64,000 nt of DNA from Bacteroidales bacterium M3 (GCA_001689445.1 LUJN01000003.1:65983-129982); one strand, 5' to 3'; positions 8,667 to 18,452 are shown, counted from the first letter of the stretch. The notes: generated by a model not told the origin, from the sequence alone. Translations and numbers: made by a program.

Positions 8667-10322
8667 CTACACGCGCTTGCGCTTGGGGCGGTTGTTGTAG
8701 ACGGTCTGGATGGAACAGCGTAGCATCTTGGCAATGCGCGCGCTCTCGGTGATGCCGAGGCGGTGGAGAGCCCAGATGCGCAGGCGTGTATTGAGCAGCT
8801 CGCCGTCCTTCAGCTCGATGCGGTCGTCAGGCTCCTGGTCGGCATTGTACTCGTCAAGGAAATTGGGGAATATGCGGATAAACGTCTCGTCAAAGCTCTT
8901 GTAGAACCTCTGCATCTCGCCCTGAACGAGGCTCTCGCTCTCAAGCATGTCGGCCAGCTCGCCAAACTGGCGCGTCTTGACCTTGCGCAACAGCTTCTTG
9001 CGCAGGTCGTCGAGGTCGTTGATATAGTCGGTCGACAGGTTGAACGCATATCCGATATACTCCTCCTTGACGGCGTTTGACTCCTGTAGCTTGGCATTGG
9101 CGGCGTTAAGGTTCTCGTTTAGTCGAGTCTGCTCATCGTGAGCCTCGGAGAGGTCACGATGGGCAGCGTGGAGCTGCTCCACGCGCTCGTTAAGCTCGCC
9201 GTTGAGGATGGCGAGCTGCTCACGGTTGCGCCGCAAGACACGGTATTGGCGCACCATAAACGCTATAAGCCCCAAAAGCACTACGGCCAGAACGCTTACT
9301 ACAATCAGCGACGTGCGCACCATCCTGTCCTTCTCGCGCAACTGCTGAAGGTAGGCACCACGCACCTCGTCCTGAAAAGCCGAGATGCTGACCATGCGTA
9401 TACGGTTGTGATAGAAATGGGCCTGGTCGAGGCAATAATTGATGTAGGCATATGCACGTGTGATGTCCCCGTGATTGTAGAGAAACGCGGCAAGCTCCTG
9501 CAGCGACGCTATGTCGCGGTTGACTGAGCGCACATCGGCCATCGAGGAGTAAATCATATATTTGATATATTCCGAGGGACGGGCCTGCATCTCGTGGGTC
9601 TTGGCCACCTGATAGGCGTCCATCGCATCCCGGCGGGAGTCGATATGTGACGAGTTGACCCGCGCCTCAAGCTGTCGCAACATGTCGAGCGGAGTGTCGA
9701 CACCCATCTTTGACACCACGTGGGCAAGCCATTGTGGCGACTGCTCCCCTATCACCATCCCGAGCGAATCCTTGTAGAGATTTGACTTGGCGGCATACTC
9801 GTCGGCCATTGCGCGGTCGTCACTCAGGTACAGACTATAGTGGGAATAAAGGTATGACATCGTGTCGTAGTAGTCGGCACGAAGTCCCTCCGGCAACGAT
9901 GCACCGTCAATGCCCGACACGACGTTCAGGGCCTCCGGAAACAGACCGCACGCAGCATAGACGTATGCCATGCGCGTCCCCCACTCGGCCCGGGCGTGGG
10001 GCATGCCCATACGCTGCGACAGATCGAGTGCCTCACGCGCATAATGGATGGCAGAGTCGGAGTCAAAGGTGTAATACTCATAATACAGTTTCTTTAGCTC
10101 GCCATAACGCTCCGCGTCGCTATCGGAACGCGCCATGCGGGCCTTTATGGCATCAATGCGCACCTCCTTGGCGTGTACAAACCTTGAATTGTCATTTACC
10201 ATGGTATCAAGGCGGCGAAGCAACTCCTCGTTGTCGTCGATAAAGCTATAGGCGTGTGCCGCCAAAGGGCACACGAGAAACATGATTATGATGCTGTATA
10301 CGTATCTGAACAAATATTGCAC
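8667..10322 (-). CDS. DUF6377-like membrane regulator with TPR, transmembrane helix, coiled coil and HTH
   Basis: I place the start at the GTG at 10320-10322 (about 551 residues). The frame is open further upstream, but a strong promoter at 10369-10399 rules out a start near 10481. The product has an N-terminal hydrophobic signal (SIIIMFLVCPLAAHA) and a TPR-like helical sensor region. A transmembrane helix (LIVVSVLAVVLLGLIAF) and a long coiled coil follow. The C-terminus is a helix-turn-helix of the type ITESARIAKMLRCSIQTVYN. This layout matches DUF6377 proteins, which sit beside SusC/D loci and are thought to regulate them from the membrane. Regulation of the adjacent beta-glucan locus is inferred. 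An ATG at 10283 is an alternative start but leaves a poor signal sequence. Confidence 0.85.
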   Translation of the reverse strand: MQYLFRYVYSIIIMFLVCPLAAHAYSFIDDNEELLRRLDTMVNDNSRFVHAKEVRIDAIKARMARSDSDAERYGELKKLYYEYYTFDSDSAIHYAREALDLSQRMGMPHARAEWGTRMAYVYAACGLFPEALNVVSGIDGASLPEGLRADYYDTMSYLYSHYSLYLSDDRAMADEYAAKSNLYKDSLGMVIGEQSPQWLAHVVSKMGVDTPLDMLRQLEARVNSSHIDSRRDAMDAYQVAKTHEMQARPSEYIKYMIYSSMADVRSVNRDIASLQELAAFLYNHGDITRAYAYINYCLDQAHFYHNRIRMVSISAFQDEVRGAYLQQLREKDRMVRTSLIVVSVLAVVLLGLIAFMVRQYRVLRRNREQLAILNGELNERVEQLHAAHRDLSEAHDEQTRLNENLNAANAKLQESNAVKEEYIGYAFNLSTDYINDLDDLRKKLLRKVKTRQFGELADMLESESLVQGEMQRFYKSFDETFIRIFPNFLDEYNADQEPDDRIELKDGELLNTRLRIWALHRLGITESARIAKMLRCSIQTVYNNRPKRKRV

Positions 10323-10368
10323 GGTATTTATGGTATGATAGTAAATGTCTACAATGGGTTTGCTGTCG

Positions 10369-10399
10369 CAAATATAGCCATAATTTTTCACAAATGCAA
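10369..10399 (-). promoter_or_regulatory. Promoter of the DUF6377-like regulator
   Basis: On the minus strand TTG (10397-10399) is followed after 20 bp by TATATTTG (10369-10376), a good match to the Bacteroidetes -33/-7 consensus. Transcription would begin near 10362, about 40 nt before the chosen GTG start. Confidence 0.65.
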
Positions 10400-10599
10400 C
10401 AGTCCTCAGAACGACTTTCAACACTCGGCCATCCCATGGCAAAGACGCGGGCCACTCATCGACGAGCAGCCCGCGCCACAAAGCAGTGCAATTACGGTTA
10501 AGTATTAAATCCTGAGGATTAAGGCTTAATTAAACCCATTGTATTATATCTATCAAATAACACTATAACAACTAATTAACTGTATTCACTTCAATATCT

Positions 10600-12864
10600 T
10601 CATTTTACGTTGACCTTGCCGCGCGAGCGGATGTCGTCGGAGGCCGCGCCTACAAGGATGTCAAACTGTCCCGGCTCGACCTTCCAGCCCTTGGCGTCGG
10701 CATCGTAGTAGCTGAACGCCTCGGGCGACAGCTCCACGGTGACATCGCGCGTCTCGCCGGGGGCAAGCGACACCTTGGCAAAGCCCTTCAGCTCCTTGAC
10801 GGGACGGGCCATCGTGCTCTCGCGGTCGGAGACGTAGACCTGCACGACCTCCGCCCCGGCACGGCTACCGGTGTTGGTGACGGGGACGGTGACTTTCACG
10901 CCCTGCCCTGCCGTTATCTCGTCGGCGCTCAATGTCGCCTTGCCTATCTTGAAGGTGGTGTAGCTCAAGCCGTGCCCGAAGGCGAAGTTGGGCTTCACCT
11001 TCTTGTCGCGGGCGAGCTTGTCGGCGTAGCGGTAGCCGACATCGAGCCCCTCGCTGTAGGTCACCGTGCCGTCAACACCGGGATAGAGCCGGGCGTCGCC
11101 GGTGGCATGGGCGGCATAGTCGGTCAGCTCGCGTGCCATGGTGAACGGCAGCTTGCCGGAGGGGTTGACCTCGCCAAAGAGAACGCGGGCCAAGGCGTTA
11201 CCCGCCTCCGAGCCGCTGTACCACGACTCCACGACAGCGGGCACCGAGGCGAGCCACGGCATAGCCACCGAGTTGCCGGTCTCAAGCACGACCACCGTGC
11301 GGGGGTTGGCTTTTACGAGAGCCTCTATCAACGCATCCTGCTCGTAGGGGAGTCCGTAGCTGAGGCGGTCGACGCCCTCGCAGTCCTGGTGGCGGTTCTT
11401 GTTCAATCCACCTATCATTATCACCACGTCGGCTGTGTGTGCGGCCTCGACAGCCGCGTTGCGCAACGCCACGGGGTCAATCTCTTTCTGCTCGGGGGCG
11501 ACGGCATCCTTGCGGTCTTGCGCCATCTCGGCTGGTGACTCATATCCGGGGAGGTAGGTCACTGTGGCTCGGTCGCCGACAAGGTTGCGGATGCCCTGCA
11601 ACGGGGAAATCTCACGGAATGTCTTCAGCTGCGACGAGCCGCCGCCGAGGGTCATGGAGTGGACGGCGTTCTCGCCGACTACGAGTATATTTTTCAACGA
11701 GCCGATGTCGAGCGGGAGCAGGTCGGCCTTTGACTTCTTTGTCGCCGGGGTGTTCTTGAGCAGCACTATGCCCTCCTCGGCTATGGTGCGCGCCACGGCG
11801 GCGTGCTCCTCGGTGGCAAACGAACCCCAGGGGCGATTGCGATCCATGGTGGTGCGCATCGACAGGCGCAACACGCGGCGCACCTTGTCGTCAAGATCCT
11901 TGACGCTGTATTTGCCCTCTTTCAATCCCTTGAGATAGGGCGCGGCCATGTAGTAGTTGTTGTAGGCGTTGCTCTCTCCCCAGTCGAGGCCGTTGGTCCA
12001 GCTGCCAAACTCCATGTCAAGGCCGTTGGCCACCACCTTGTCGGTGTTGTGCACGGCGCCCCAGTCGGAAATGGCCACGCCGTCAAAGCCCCAGTCGCCT
12101 TTTAGGATGTCGAGCAGCAGCTCTGTATTCTCGCAGGCGTGGTCACCACGGAACTTATTGTATCCCGGCATGATAGCCCATGCATTGCCATCGACGACGG
12201 CAGCACGGAAAGCGGGGAGATATATCTCATGGAGCGTGCGGTCATCGACCTCGACATTGATATGGTCGCGGTCATGCTCCTGGTTGTTGAGCGCGTAATG
12301 CTTCACGCAGGCGGCGACACCGTTCTGCTGCACCCCCTTGATGTAGGGCACCACCATCACCGACGCGAGATAGGGGTCCTCACCCATGTACTCGAAACTG
12401 CGTCCGTTGAGCGGCGTGCGGTTAATGTTGACGCCGGGGCCGAGCAGCACATTCTTGTTACGGTAGCGCGCCTCCTCGCCAATAGCCTTTCCATATCGCA
12501 GTGACATCTCAGGGTTCCACGTGGCGGCAAGAGCCGTCAACGCCGGGAAAGCGGTGCACGAGTCGTTGGTCCAGTCGGCCCAGTTCCACTCGTCCCACAG
12601 CACCTCGGCACGCACACCGTGAGGGCCGTCGGTCATCCAGTTTTCGGGGATGCCGAGACGCTTCACGCCGGGAGAACTGAATTTGCTCTGGGCATGAAGT
12701 ATCGCCACTTTCTCTTCAAGGGTCATACGCCCCAAAGCGTCCTCGACACGCTCCTCAATAGGCTTTGTGTCATCAAGGTAAAGGGGCAGCTCGGCCGCTG
12801 TCACAGCGGCCGCTGCTCCGGTTAAGATTGTTCCTGCTAATATTTGAAAAAACTTTATCATCAT
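10600..12864 (-). CDS. Glycoside hydrolase family 3 beta-glucosidase
   Basis: The 754-residue product has a signal peptide (ILTGAAAAVTAAE) and the three usual GH3 parts. These are an (alpha/beta)8 domain with the nucleophile Asp267 in GVAISDWGA, an alpha/beta sandwich carrying the acid/base region (CEGVDRLSYGLPYEQ), and a C-terminal fibronectin-III-like domain. KHYALNNQEHDRDHINVEVD and YMGEDPYLA are typical substrate-pocket motifs. It probably trims glucose from oligosaccharides in the periplasm after SusC import. It is 119 bp downstream of the GH5 gene on the same strand, so the two may form an operon. Bond specificity (beta-1,3, -1,4 or -1,6) cannot be read from the sequence. Confidence 0.95.
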   Translation of the reverse strand: MMIKFFQILAGTILTGAAAAVTAAELPLYLDDTKPIEERVEDALGRMTLEEKVAILHAQSKFSSPGVKRLGIPENWMTDGPHGVRAEVLWDEWNWADWTNDSCTAFPALTALAATWNPEMSLRYGKAIGEEARYRNKNVLLGPGVNINRTPLNGRSFEYMGEDPYLASVMVVPYIKGVQQNGVAACVKHYALNNQEHDRDHINVEVDDRTLHEIYLPAFRAAVVDGNAWAIMPGYNKFRGDHACENTELLLDILKGDWGFDGVAISDWGAVHNTDKVVANGLDMEFGSWTNGLDWGESNAYNNYYMAAPYLKGLKEGKYSVKDLDDKVRRVLRLSMRTTMDRNRPWGSFATEEHAAVARTIAEEGIVLLKNTPATKKSKADLLPLDIGSLKNILVVGENAVHSMTLGGGSSQLKTFREISPLQGIRNLVGDRATVTYLPGYESPAEMAQDRKDAVAPEQKEIDPVALRNAAVEAAHTADVVIMIGGLNKNRHQDCEGVDRLSYGLPYEQDALIEALVKANPRTVVVLETGNSVAMPWLASVPAVVESWYSGSEAGNALARVLFGEVNPSGKLPFTMARELTDYAAHATGDARLYPGVDGTVTYSEGLDVGYRYADKLARDKKVKPNFAFGHGLSYTTFKIGKATLSADEITAGQGVKVTVPVTNTGSRAGAEVVQVYVSDRESTMARPVKELKGFAKVSLAPGETRDVTVELSPEAFSYYDADAKGWKVEPGQFDILVGAASDDIRSRGKVNVK

Positions 12865-12927
12865 TCCTGCAATTTTAAGTATGTCTATGTAGGTTACGTA
12901 ATATCTTTTTAATTAGGCAACAACCAA

Positions 12928-12990
12928 CTATGAACTATAAACTCTGCACCCTGAACTTTGAACTATGCACTTTGAATTGTGCACTATCTA
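12928..12990. repeat. Degenerate 7-bp tandem repeat (CTGAACT/TTGAACT/ATGCACT type)
   Basis: About nine heptamers such as ATAAACT, CTGAACT, TTGAACT, ATGCACT and GTGCACT follow each other. The tract starts at the stop codon of the GH5 gene and fills part of the GH5-GH3 gap. Confidence 0.75.
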
Positions 12991-14294
12991 AGTTTGATGG
13001 CTTTTATATAGCTGTCATGCTTCAGCATCCTGTCGGCGCGGGCATTCTCGACATAGCGGTTGAGAGCTATCCTTGCCGAGTCGACATCAAGCCGTGCACG
13101 CGCATCGCGTATCTCGCCGTATGAGCCTCGCGGCGACTCCACAAACTCCACGACCTTATCCCAATAGGGGGGCGTCGCTATGCCTGTCATCGCGCTGTCC
13201 TCGATTTTCTTGTAGGGCCAAAATGTGTAGCCTATATTGTTGTCGCGCATCACGTCGACAAACTGTGACATCCATTCGTCGGTGTTGTGCCCTATCTCGC
13301 CCATGTACATCGGTAGCCCTGTCTTGTCTCGGAAGTCGATGAAACTTTGTATGGCCTCCTTTGTAGCCGCGCCGCCATAGCGGTGGCATGTATACATGAT
13401 GTTGTCGTCAAATTTCCAGTCGGTGAACGGCTCGAAATTGCTGTTCCACTGTGCGCCGCCGAGCAGCACGATATGGTTGCCGTCGTGACGGCGTATCGCC
13501 TCGGTGGCACGCTTGTAGAGCGGTTCGAGCGATGCGTTGAGCGAGTCGCGTTCCGCGCCTTCCCAATATGTGGCAATCGGCTCGTTGGCAAGCTCATACC
13601 CGAGTATTACAGGCTCATCCTTGTAGCGGTCGGCGATGCGTTCCCATATGGCGACAAACTGCCCCTGGGCCACGCTGTCGGTCATCAGCCACGGATAGCC
13701 GTATGAGTCGTCGATATTGTCGCCGGTCTGTCCGCCCGGGCAGTCGTGCATGTCGAGTATCACACGCAGCCCATGACGGCGGCTCCAATCCACCAATGAA
13801 TCCACGAGCCGGAAGCCCTCGTTCTCGTCGTTCACGCCGAGATAGCTCTCGGGGGTGAACAAGCGGTAGTGGAACGGCAGGCGTATAGTATTGGCGCCGG
13901 TTGACGCTATGAACTCAACATCCTCCTCGGTGACATAGTTGTCACGGAAATTCTTCCAGAATCGCGCAGCCTCCGTCGGGCCGACCATCTGCCTGAAAGC
14001 CTCGTCAATCATGTGGGGCGACGATGTACGCTTGAAGCCGAACATGTACCCCTCGGGGTTTAGCCAGTTGCCGAGATTGGTTCCCTTTATATAGAACTTC
14101 TCACCCTTGGAGTCGACAATATCCTTGCCGCTCACACGCAGAAAGTCTTTGTCGCCATCCCCGTCCCGGGTGGATGTTCCGTTATTGGAGACACACGACA
14201 TCACGACGTGGGACACTCCCAATGCCATGACGAGTATGATGATGCCGTTGAGCATCCCGGTGATTGACTTCCTGATAAATGACTGTACTTTCAT
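12984..14294 (-). CDS. GH5-family beta-glucanase/exo-glucanase lipoprotein
   Basis: I choose the ATG at 14292-14294 (436 residues) because it starts directly before a signal sequence with a lipobox-like VMSC. The longer frame to 14330 adds an uncharacteristic 12 residues. After a short Gly/Asp-rich linker comes a cellulase-type TIM barrel. It opens with KGTNLGNWLNPEGYMF, as in GH5 exo-beta-1,3-glucanases and related subfamilies. The acid/base is Glu238 in LGYELANEP and the nucleophile Glu333 in MYMGEIGHN; the DMHDCPGGQTGDN stretch is also family-like. The lipobox suggests membrane attachment. It likely acts on beta-glucan fragments with the GH3 enzyme encoded next. Confidence 0.9.
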   Translation of the reverse strand: MKVQSFIRKSITGMLNGIIILVMALGVSHVVMSCVSNNGTSTRDGDGDKDFLRVSGKDIVDSKGEKFYIKGTNLGNWLNPEGYMFGFKRTSSPHMIDEAFRQMVGPTEAARFWKNFRDNYVTEEDVEFIASTGANTIRLPFHYRLFTPESYLGVNDENEGFRLVDSLVDWSRRHGLRVILDMHDCPGGQTGDNIDDSYGYPWLMTDSVAQGQFVAIWERIADRYKDEPVILGYELANEPIATYWEGAERDSLNASLEPLYKRATEAIRRHDGNHIVLLGGAQWNSNFEPFTDWKFDDNIMYTCHRYGGAATKEAIQSFIDFRDKTGLPMYMGEIGHNTDEWMSQFVDVMRDNNIGYTFWPYKKIEDSAMTGIATPPYWDKVVEFVESPRGSYGEIRDARARLDVDSARIALNRYVENARADRMLKHDSYIKAIKLR

Positions 14295-14491
14295 GTAGGT
14301 AGTAGGTTCTGAATTTTTTCGGTATCGCAAATTTCACAACAAAACCCCACATATTAAAGAGTCCATAATGTCAAAGTAACTTTTTGAACTTACTACGCCA
14401 TGGTTATCAACAACTTATGCCGCGGATATGGTAGTTTGGTTATAGTAGTGAGACACCCACAATCCCACTGTTTTTACCCCATGTATTTAAC

Positions 14492-14540
14492 AAAAGCGGC
14501 CATACAGCCGGAGATTCCCGATACATATGGCCGCTCTTTT
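14492..14540. terminator. Hairpin terminator downstream of the CotH-domain gene
   Basis: AAAAGCGGCCATA pairs with TATGGCCGCTCTTTT around a loop of about 20 nt. The stem is flanked by A and T runs and so could act in both directions. It lies just after the stop of the minus-strand gene at 14558. Confidence 0.7.
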
Positions 14541-14557
14541 GCCTATCAATTGCAGCG

Positions 14558-16516
14558 TCAAGGCAACGCTATCTTCCTGACGACATCACCGGCTTTGACT
14601 ATATAGATTCCGGGCGACAATGACACGAGGCGACCGTCACATTCGCCCGACGCAACCTCCATGCCGCTCACCGCCGTCACGCTATAGCGCGTCCCGGGGG
14701 CAAACCCCGACATCGCCACCGTATTGCCGCAGACTGATATCTGACCGCCATCACATGCCTCGATATCCTCTACCGAAGTCATTGCCGGGTCATAACCGAC
14801 CAACAGGTCGAGCTTTGGCACGCGGGTGTCGAGATACTGCTTGATGAAATCGACCTCGGCCGCATATGAGCCAAGGACGCGTGGATTCATGTGCACGTAC
14901 TGGTTGAGTATCGGCCAACGCATGAAATTGAGCCGCTGTGACTGCTCCAGTTTCAACGCCGTGTCATCGACAAACTGTTTCAGCGACTCGGCGGTTATGC
15001 CATGGTCATTGCGTGCGATGCTCCATATCCGCTTAGCGTCACCACGGGTAAAGGGATCGGAAAAGAGCACACGCTCCATCAGCTGCTTCATGCCACGGGC
15101 CTCGCTGCAACGGCGGAAACGGAACGTGCCGTCATCTTTTACCAGCCAACGGTTGTCGTTGTCAAAGGCGATGTCAAAGTCCCACACCGACGCGACATAT
15201 AGCCGGTCGTCGCCACGGGGCTTGACCATATGGATACTCCACAGGGCATCGGGATTGCCTGCAAGCTCCTCGATAAGAAAGTGACGTACCCAACTGTCGA
15301 TGTCGAGATACTGCCGATAACCATTCTCCGGGTCAGTGAGGGTGGAGGTGGAAAACAACTCGCGCTCCATGCGGTCAAAAGCCGACTTGATGTAAGCCGA
15401 CTGCGCCGGCACGATATCATCCTCATCGGGCGACTTTATCGTCACGGGCACACCGAGACGCGCCGACTTGAACCACGATGCCTCTTCCTCGGCATACCCG
15501 TCAATCTCGATATGGTATGCCCCGGTCAGTGCATCGCCATCCACATCGGTAATCTCCATCTCCGCACCCTCTATGCGCCCGTCGGCAAGCTCAAGTTGGT
15601 CGCAGAGCTGGTAGCAGCCCTTGTATTCGCCGTTCATCACCACGTCGACAGGCTGGCAGAATGGCGTATATTTCATGCCGAGGCGGCGCGACATCTCAAA
15701 TGCCACGATATTGCGCATCAGGGTCTTGTCTCCATAGTTGTTGATAAGAGTCCATTTCTTGGCCTTTGCGGGCGAGCCGAGCACACGCTGCTTCTTGTCA
15801 AACTTTATACGATATGGCTTCTTTGGGAACTGGCGGCTCGCGTTGCCACGCTGACGGGTGGTCGCGGGAGCTGTGAGCACCGTTGTACCCTCATCGGAGA
15901 TTATCGTCACCATGCTCACGATGTCAGTCTCCTTGTCAAAAGGCTCGACCCGGTTTTCGGTGTTTATCACCACTGTCGGGAGGTTGGTCAGTTGCGCGAG
16001 ACGCGAGTCATCCCCGGCCCCGGGCGTGCCGTAAAACTCGGCCTCGGCTATATTGCATCGGGCGTCCGATGGGCCTACATAACGCACATAACGGAAACCA
16101 CGGCTACACGACACGTCGGCATAGTCCATCTTGCCTATGGTCCCGGCCTCATCTATTATATAGAGCGGGAGCGCATCCGAGAAGTCGGCGTTGTTGGCGC
16201 CCTCAAACACCCCAAGCTTCATACGCCCCGGACCAAGCCCGTCGTTGCGCGGCGACCATCCGACGCGGGTTATCACATGCGGCTCCCCGAGATCAAGCCC
16301 CACCCACGTGAGCGACCGGTCATATGACGCATAATAAGTGGCAAGATTGCCGTCAAATGCATCGGCGGGCTGGTTTACTGTCTCGGTCGGCTGCCCTGTG
16401 GCATAATCGACCGACCTGCTGCCCATAGGCGTACCGCTAAGGGGCGACTGCACCCCGGCACACGTCAATAGGCCGCCTGCGATAAACAGGCATGTCGAAG
16501 TCAAAAATTTTTTCAT
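14558..16516 (-). CDS. CotH kinase-like secreted protein with F5/8 type C domain
   Basis: The 652-residue product has a signal peptide. An F5/8 type C (discoidin) carbohydrate-binding-like domain covers about residues 25-165 (WVGLDLGEPHVITRVGWSPR). A CotH domain covers about residues 180-510, with RQRGNASRQFPKKPYRIKFD, KKWTLINNYGDKTLMRN and VWDFDIAFDNDNRW. The C-terminus (PGIYIVKAGDVVRKIALP) is like type IX sorting signals. CotH proteins are kinase-fold proteins known from spore coats and fungal invasins, and they are common but uncharacterised in Bacteroidetes. The F5/8C domain suggests attachment to glycan; a role in glucan use is only inferred from the neighbouring GH5 and GH3 genes. Confidence 0.88.
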   Translation of the reverse strand: MKKFLTSTCLFIAGGLLTCAGVQSPLSGTPMGSRSVDYATGQPTETVNQPADAFDGNLATYYASYDRSLTWVGLDLGEPHVITRVGWSPRNDGLGPGRMKLGVFEGANNADFSDALPLYIIDEAGTIGKMDYADVSCSRGFRYVRYVGPSDARCNIAEAEFYGTPGAGDDSRLAQLTNLPTVVINTENRVEPFDKETDIVSMVTIISDEGTTVLTAPATTRQRGNASRQFPKKPYRIKFDKKQRVLGSPAKAKKWTLINNYGDKTLMRNIVAFEMSRRLGMKYTPFCQPVDVVMNGEYKGCYQLCDQLELADGRIEGAEMEITDVDGDALTGAYHIEIDGYAEEEASWFKSARLGVPVTIKSPDEDDIVPAQSAYIKSAFDRMERELFSTSTLTDPENGYRQYLDIDSWVRHFLIEELAGNPDALWSIHMVKPRGDDRLYVASVWDFDIAFDNDNRWLVKDDGTFRFRRCSEARGMKQLMERVLFSDPFTRGDAKRIWSIARNDHGITAESLKQFVDDTALKLEQSQRLNFMRWPILNQYVHMNPRVLGSYAAEVDFIKQYLDTRVPKLDLLVGYDPAMTSVEDIEACDGGQISVCGNTVAMSGFAPGTRYSVTAVSGMEVASGECDGRLVSLSPGIYIVKAGDVVRKIALP

Positions 16517-16601
16517 TTCCTTACTGTATACATTTTACATAAAAAACTCTCATTTCCCTCATCAGGGATTTTCATGGTCGGAATATCACATGATTATTTT
16601 G

Positions 16602-16609
16602 CAAATATA
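16602..16609 (-). promoter_or_regulatory. Candidate -7 element for the CotH-domain gene
   Basis: The minus strand reads TATATTTG about 85 bp upstream of the start codon. The -33 box is weak. It is divergent from the promoter of the GT39 gene. Confidence 0.45.
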
Positions 16610-16627
16610 GTCCTTTTTGTCACATAA

Positions 16628-16658
16628 TTGGCAGTTATAGGCAATTATTCTATCTTTG
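16628..16658 (+). promoter_or_regulatory. Promoter of the GT39 glycosyltransferase gene
   Basis: TTGG (16628-16631), 19 bp, then TATCTTTG (16651-16658) fits the Bacteroidetes consensus. The expected start of transcription (about 16665) leaves only about 15 nt before the GTG start at 16680. Confidence 0.55.
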
Positions 16659-16679
16659 TATCCAAAATAGACTATACCC

Positions 16680-18452
16680 GTGGCAACTTCCACTCCGATA
16701 CCCGGCGACAGCACCTGTGCTGAAGCCACACTCAACAAGGCTTTCATTTTCCTGTTGTTCATCTGCGCCCTGACGTTCCTGCCATGGCTCGGGATGACAC
16801 CTTTCAACACCAAGGGCGAGCCGCGCGAGGCGGTGGTGGCCATGTCGATGCTCCAGCAGCACAACTGGATATTGCCTGTGAGCTGCGGGGGCGACATCCC
16901 ATACAAGCCCCCGTTTCTCGCATGGCTCATAGCCCTGTTCTCGCTCCCGTTCGGGCATGTGACCGAATATACCTCCCGGCTGCCGTCGGCATTGGCCCTC
17001 ATTGTCATGATTGCCACCGGTTTCCGGCTCTATGCTCGACGCGTATCCACTTCTGCGGCCATGATTGCCGCCATCCTCACGTTCACCTCCTTTGAGGTCA
17101 ACCGCGCCGCGATGTCATGCCGGGTCGACATGGTGCTCACTGCCTTCTCGGTCATGGCGATGTACAATCTTTTCCGCCACTTTGAGCATCCCCGACGCCC
17201 GTTCCCGTGGGGAGCAGTCGCGCTGATGAGCTGTGCGGTGCTCACCAAGGGTCCTGTCGGCGCATTGCTCCCATGCCTCGTCACGGGCATATACCTGCTG
17301 ATACGCGGCCACCGTTTTTGGCCGACGTTCGGACAGCTTGTCGCCGTAGGGTCGTTATCGCTTGTCGTGCCGGCGATATGGTATATAGCTGCCTACAATG
17401 TCGGCGGCGATGAATTCCTGCGGCTCGCCATTGAGGAAAATTTCGGGCGGTTCACAGGGTCGATGAGCTACGAGTCCCACTCCAAGCCAATCTACTATAA
17501 CCTCATCACGCTCATAGCCGGATGGCTACCCTACACGATTCTCGCATTGCTGTCGCTTTTCGTCCTGAAAATCCGACGACCCGACAACCCGGTTGGCGCA
17601 ATCTTAGCCCGCATTTGGATGCGCATCCGCTCAATGCGCCCCATCGCGCTCTACTCACTCGTGGCGACAGTCACCATATTCCTGTTCTACTGCATCCCCG
17701 ACAGCAAGCGCAGCGTCTACCTGCTGCCGATGTACCCCTTCATGGGCTATTTCATAGCATTGCTCGTCATCCGCATGGCCGACAGTCATCGTGCCATTTT
17801 CCGCATATTCGGGGGCACGCTTGCCGTTCTCTCCCTCATTGTGGCCGCGACATTCGTCGCCCTGCGGTTCATCAGCCCGTCACCGCAATGGTTCTCGGGA
17901 CACCACGCGGTCCAGAATTTTGACATGGTGTACGCACTGCACGCCGCACCCGTCTACCTGCTGTGGATATTGTGGATTCTCGCCGTGTGGACGGCAATAG
18001 TGTGGTTCAAGGTCAGCCGCGACCGTCGTCCCCTCCATGCCGTAGCCGCCACGCTCACTGTCATCGTGACCCTTTACTGGTCGCTCGCCGGGCTATACCA
18101 GCCCATCGTCCTATCCACCAAGAGCGACCGTGACATTGCGCGCGTCATCGACACGATAATCCCCGGGGAGACACTCTACACTTACATCTCCACCCCTATG
18201 CTGCGCTATTACACCATCAACTTCTACCTCAACGACCGCACCCTCCCCGTCACCGATGCCCTCGCCTCGGGAGCCGACGTCACCCCCTCCCCGCTTCCCG
18301 CCGATGGACACATCCTGCTCCACGATCAGGACCTGCCGCGCATCCAATCCCATTTCCCCAACCATACGTTCATCCCCGTCTACACCTCCTCCCACCCAAG
18401 CTGCGACACCCGCCGCTACGCCACACTTTACCATTTCACGGAAAATCCCTGA
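16680..18452 (+). CDS. ArnT/PMT-like membrane glycosyltransferase (GT39/GT83 type)
   Basis: The 590-residue product starts with GTG. It has a first transmembrane helix (FIFLLFICALTFLPWLG) followed by the periplasmic loop signature NTKGEPREAVVAMSM (Glu47, Arg49 and Glu50 region), then many further helices and a C-terminal soluble part. This is the layout of ArnT-like enzymes, which move sugars from undecaprenyl or dolichyl phosphate carriers to lipid A, protein or glycan at the outer face of the inner membrane. In Bacteroidetes the acceptor is often unknown. The coding stretch is GC-rich, and its antisense frames are open but look like shadows. It is a single-gene unit with its own promoter. 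Confidence 0.88.
   Translation: MATSTPIPGDSTCAEATLNKAFIFLLFICALTFLPWLGMTPFNTKGEPREAVVAMSMLQQHNWILPVSCGGDIPYKPPFLAWLIALFSLPFGHVTEYTSRLPSALALIVMIATGFRLYARRVSTSAAMIAAILTFTSFEVNRAAMSCRVDMVLTAFSVMAMYNLFRHFEHPRRPFPWGAVALMSCAVLTKGPVGALLPCLVTGIYLLIRGHRFWPTFGQLVAVGSLSLVVPAIWYIAAYNVGGDEFLRLAIEENFGRFTGSMSYESHSKPIYYNLITLIAGWLPYTILALLSLFVLKIRRPDNPVGAILARIWMRIRSMRPIALYSLVATVTIFLFYCIPDSKRSVYLLPMYPFMGYFIALLVIRMADSHRAIFRIFGGTLAVLSLIVAATFVALRFISPSPQWFSGHHAVQNFDMVYALHAAPVYLLWILWILAVWTAIVWFKVSRDRRPLHAVAATLTVIVTLYWSLAGLYQPIVLSTKSDRDIARVIDTIIPGETLYTYISTPMLRYYTINFYLNDRTLPVTDALASGADVTPSPLPADGHILLHDQDLPRIQSHFPNHTFIPVYTSSHPSCDTRRYATLYHFTENP

Noticed and set aside
10323..10481. Upstream start of the DUF6377-like regulator at 10481
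   Set aside because: A consensus promoter at 10369-10399 lies downstream of that start, so those codons would not be transcribed from it; the GTG at 10322 gives a good signal sequence.
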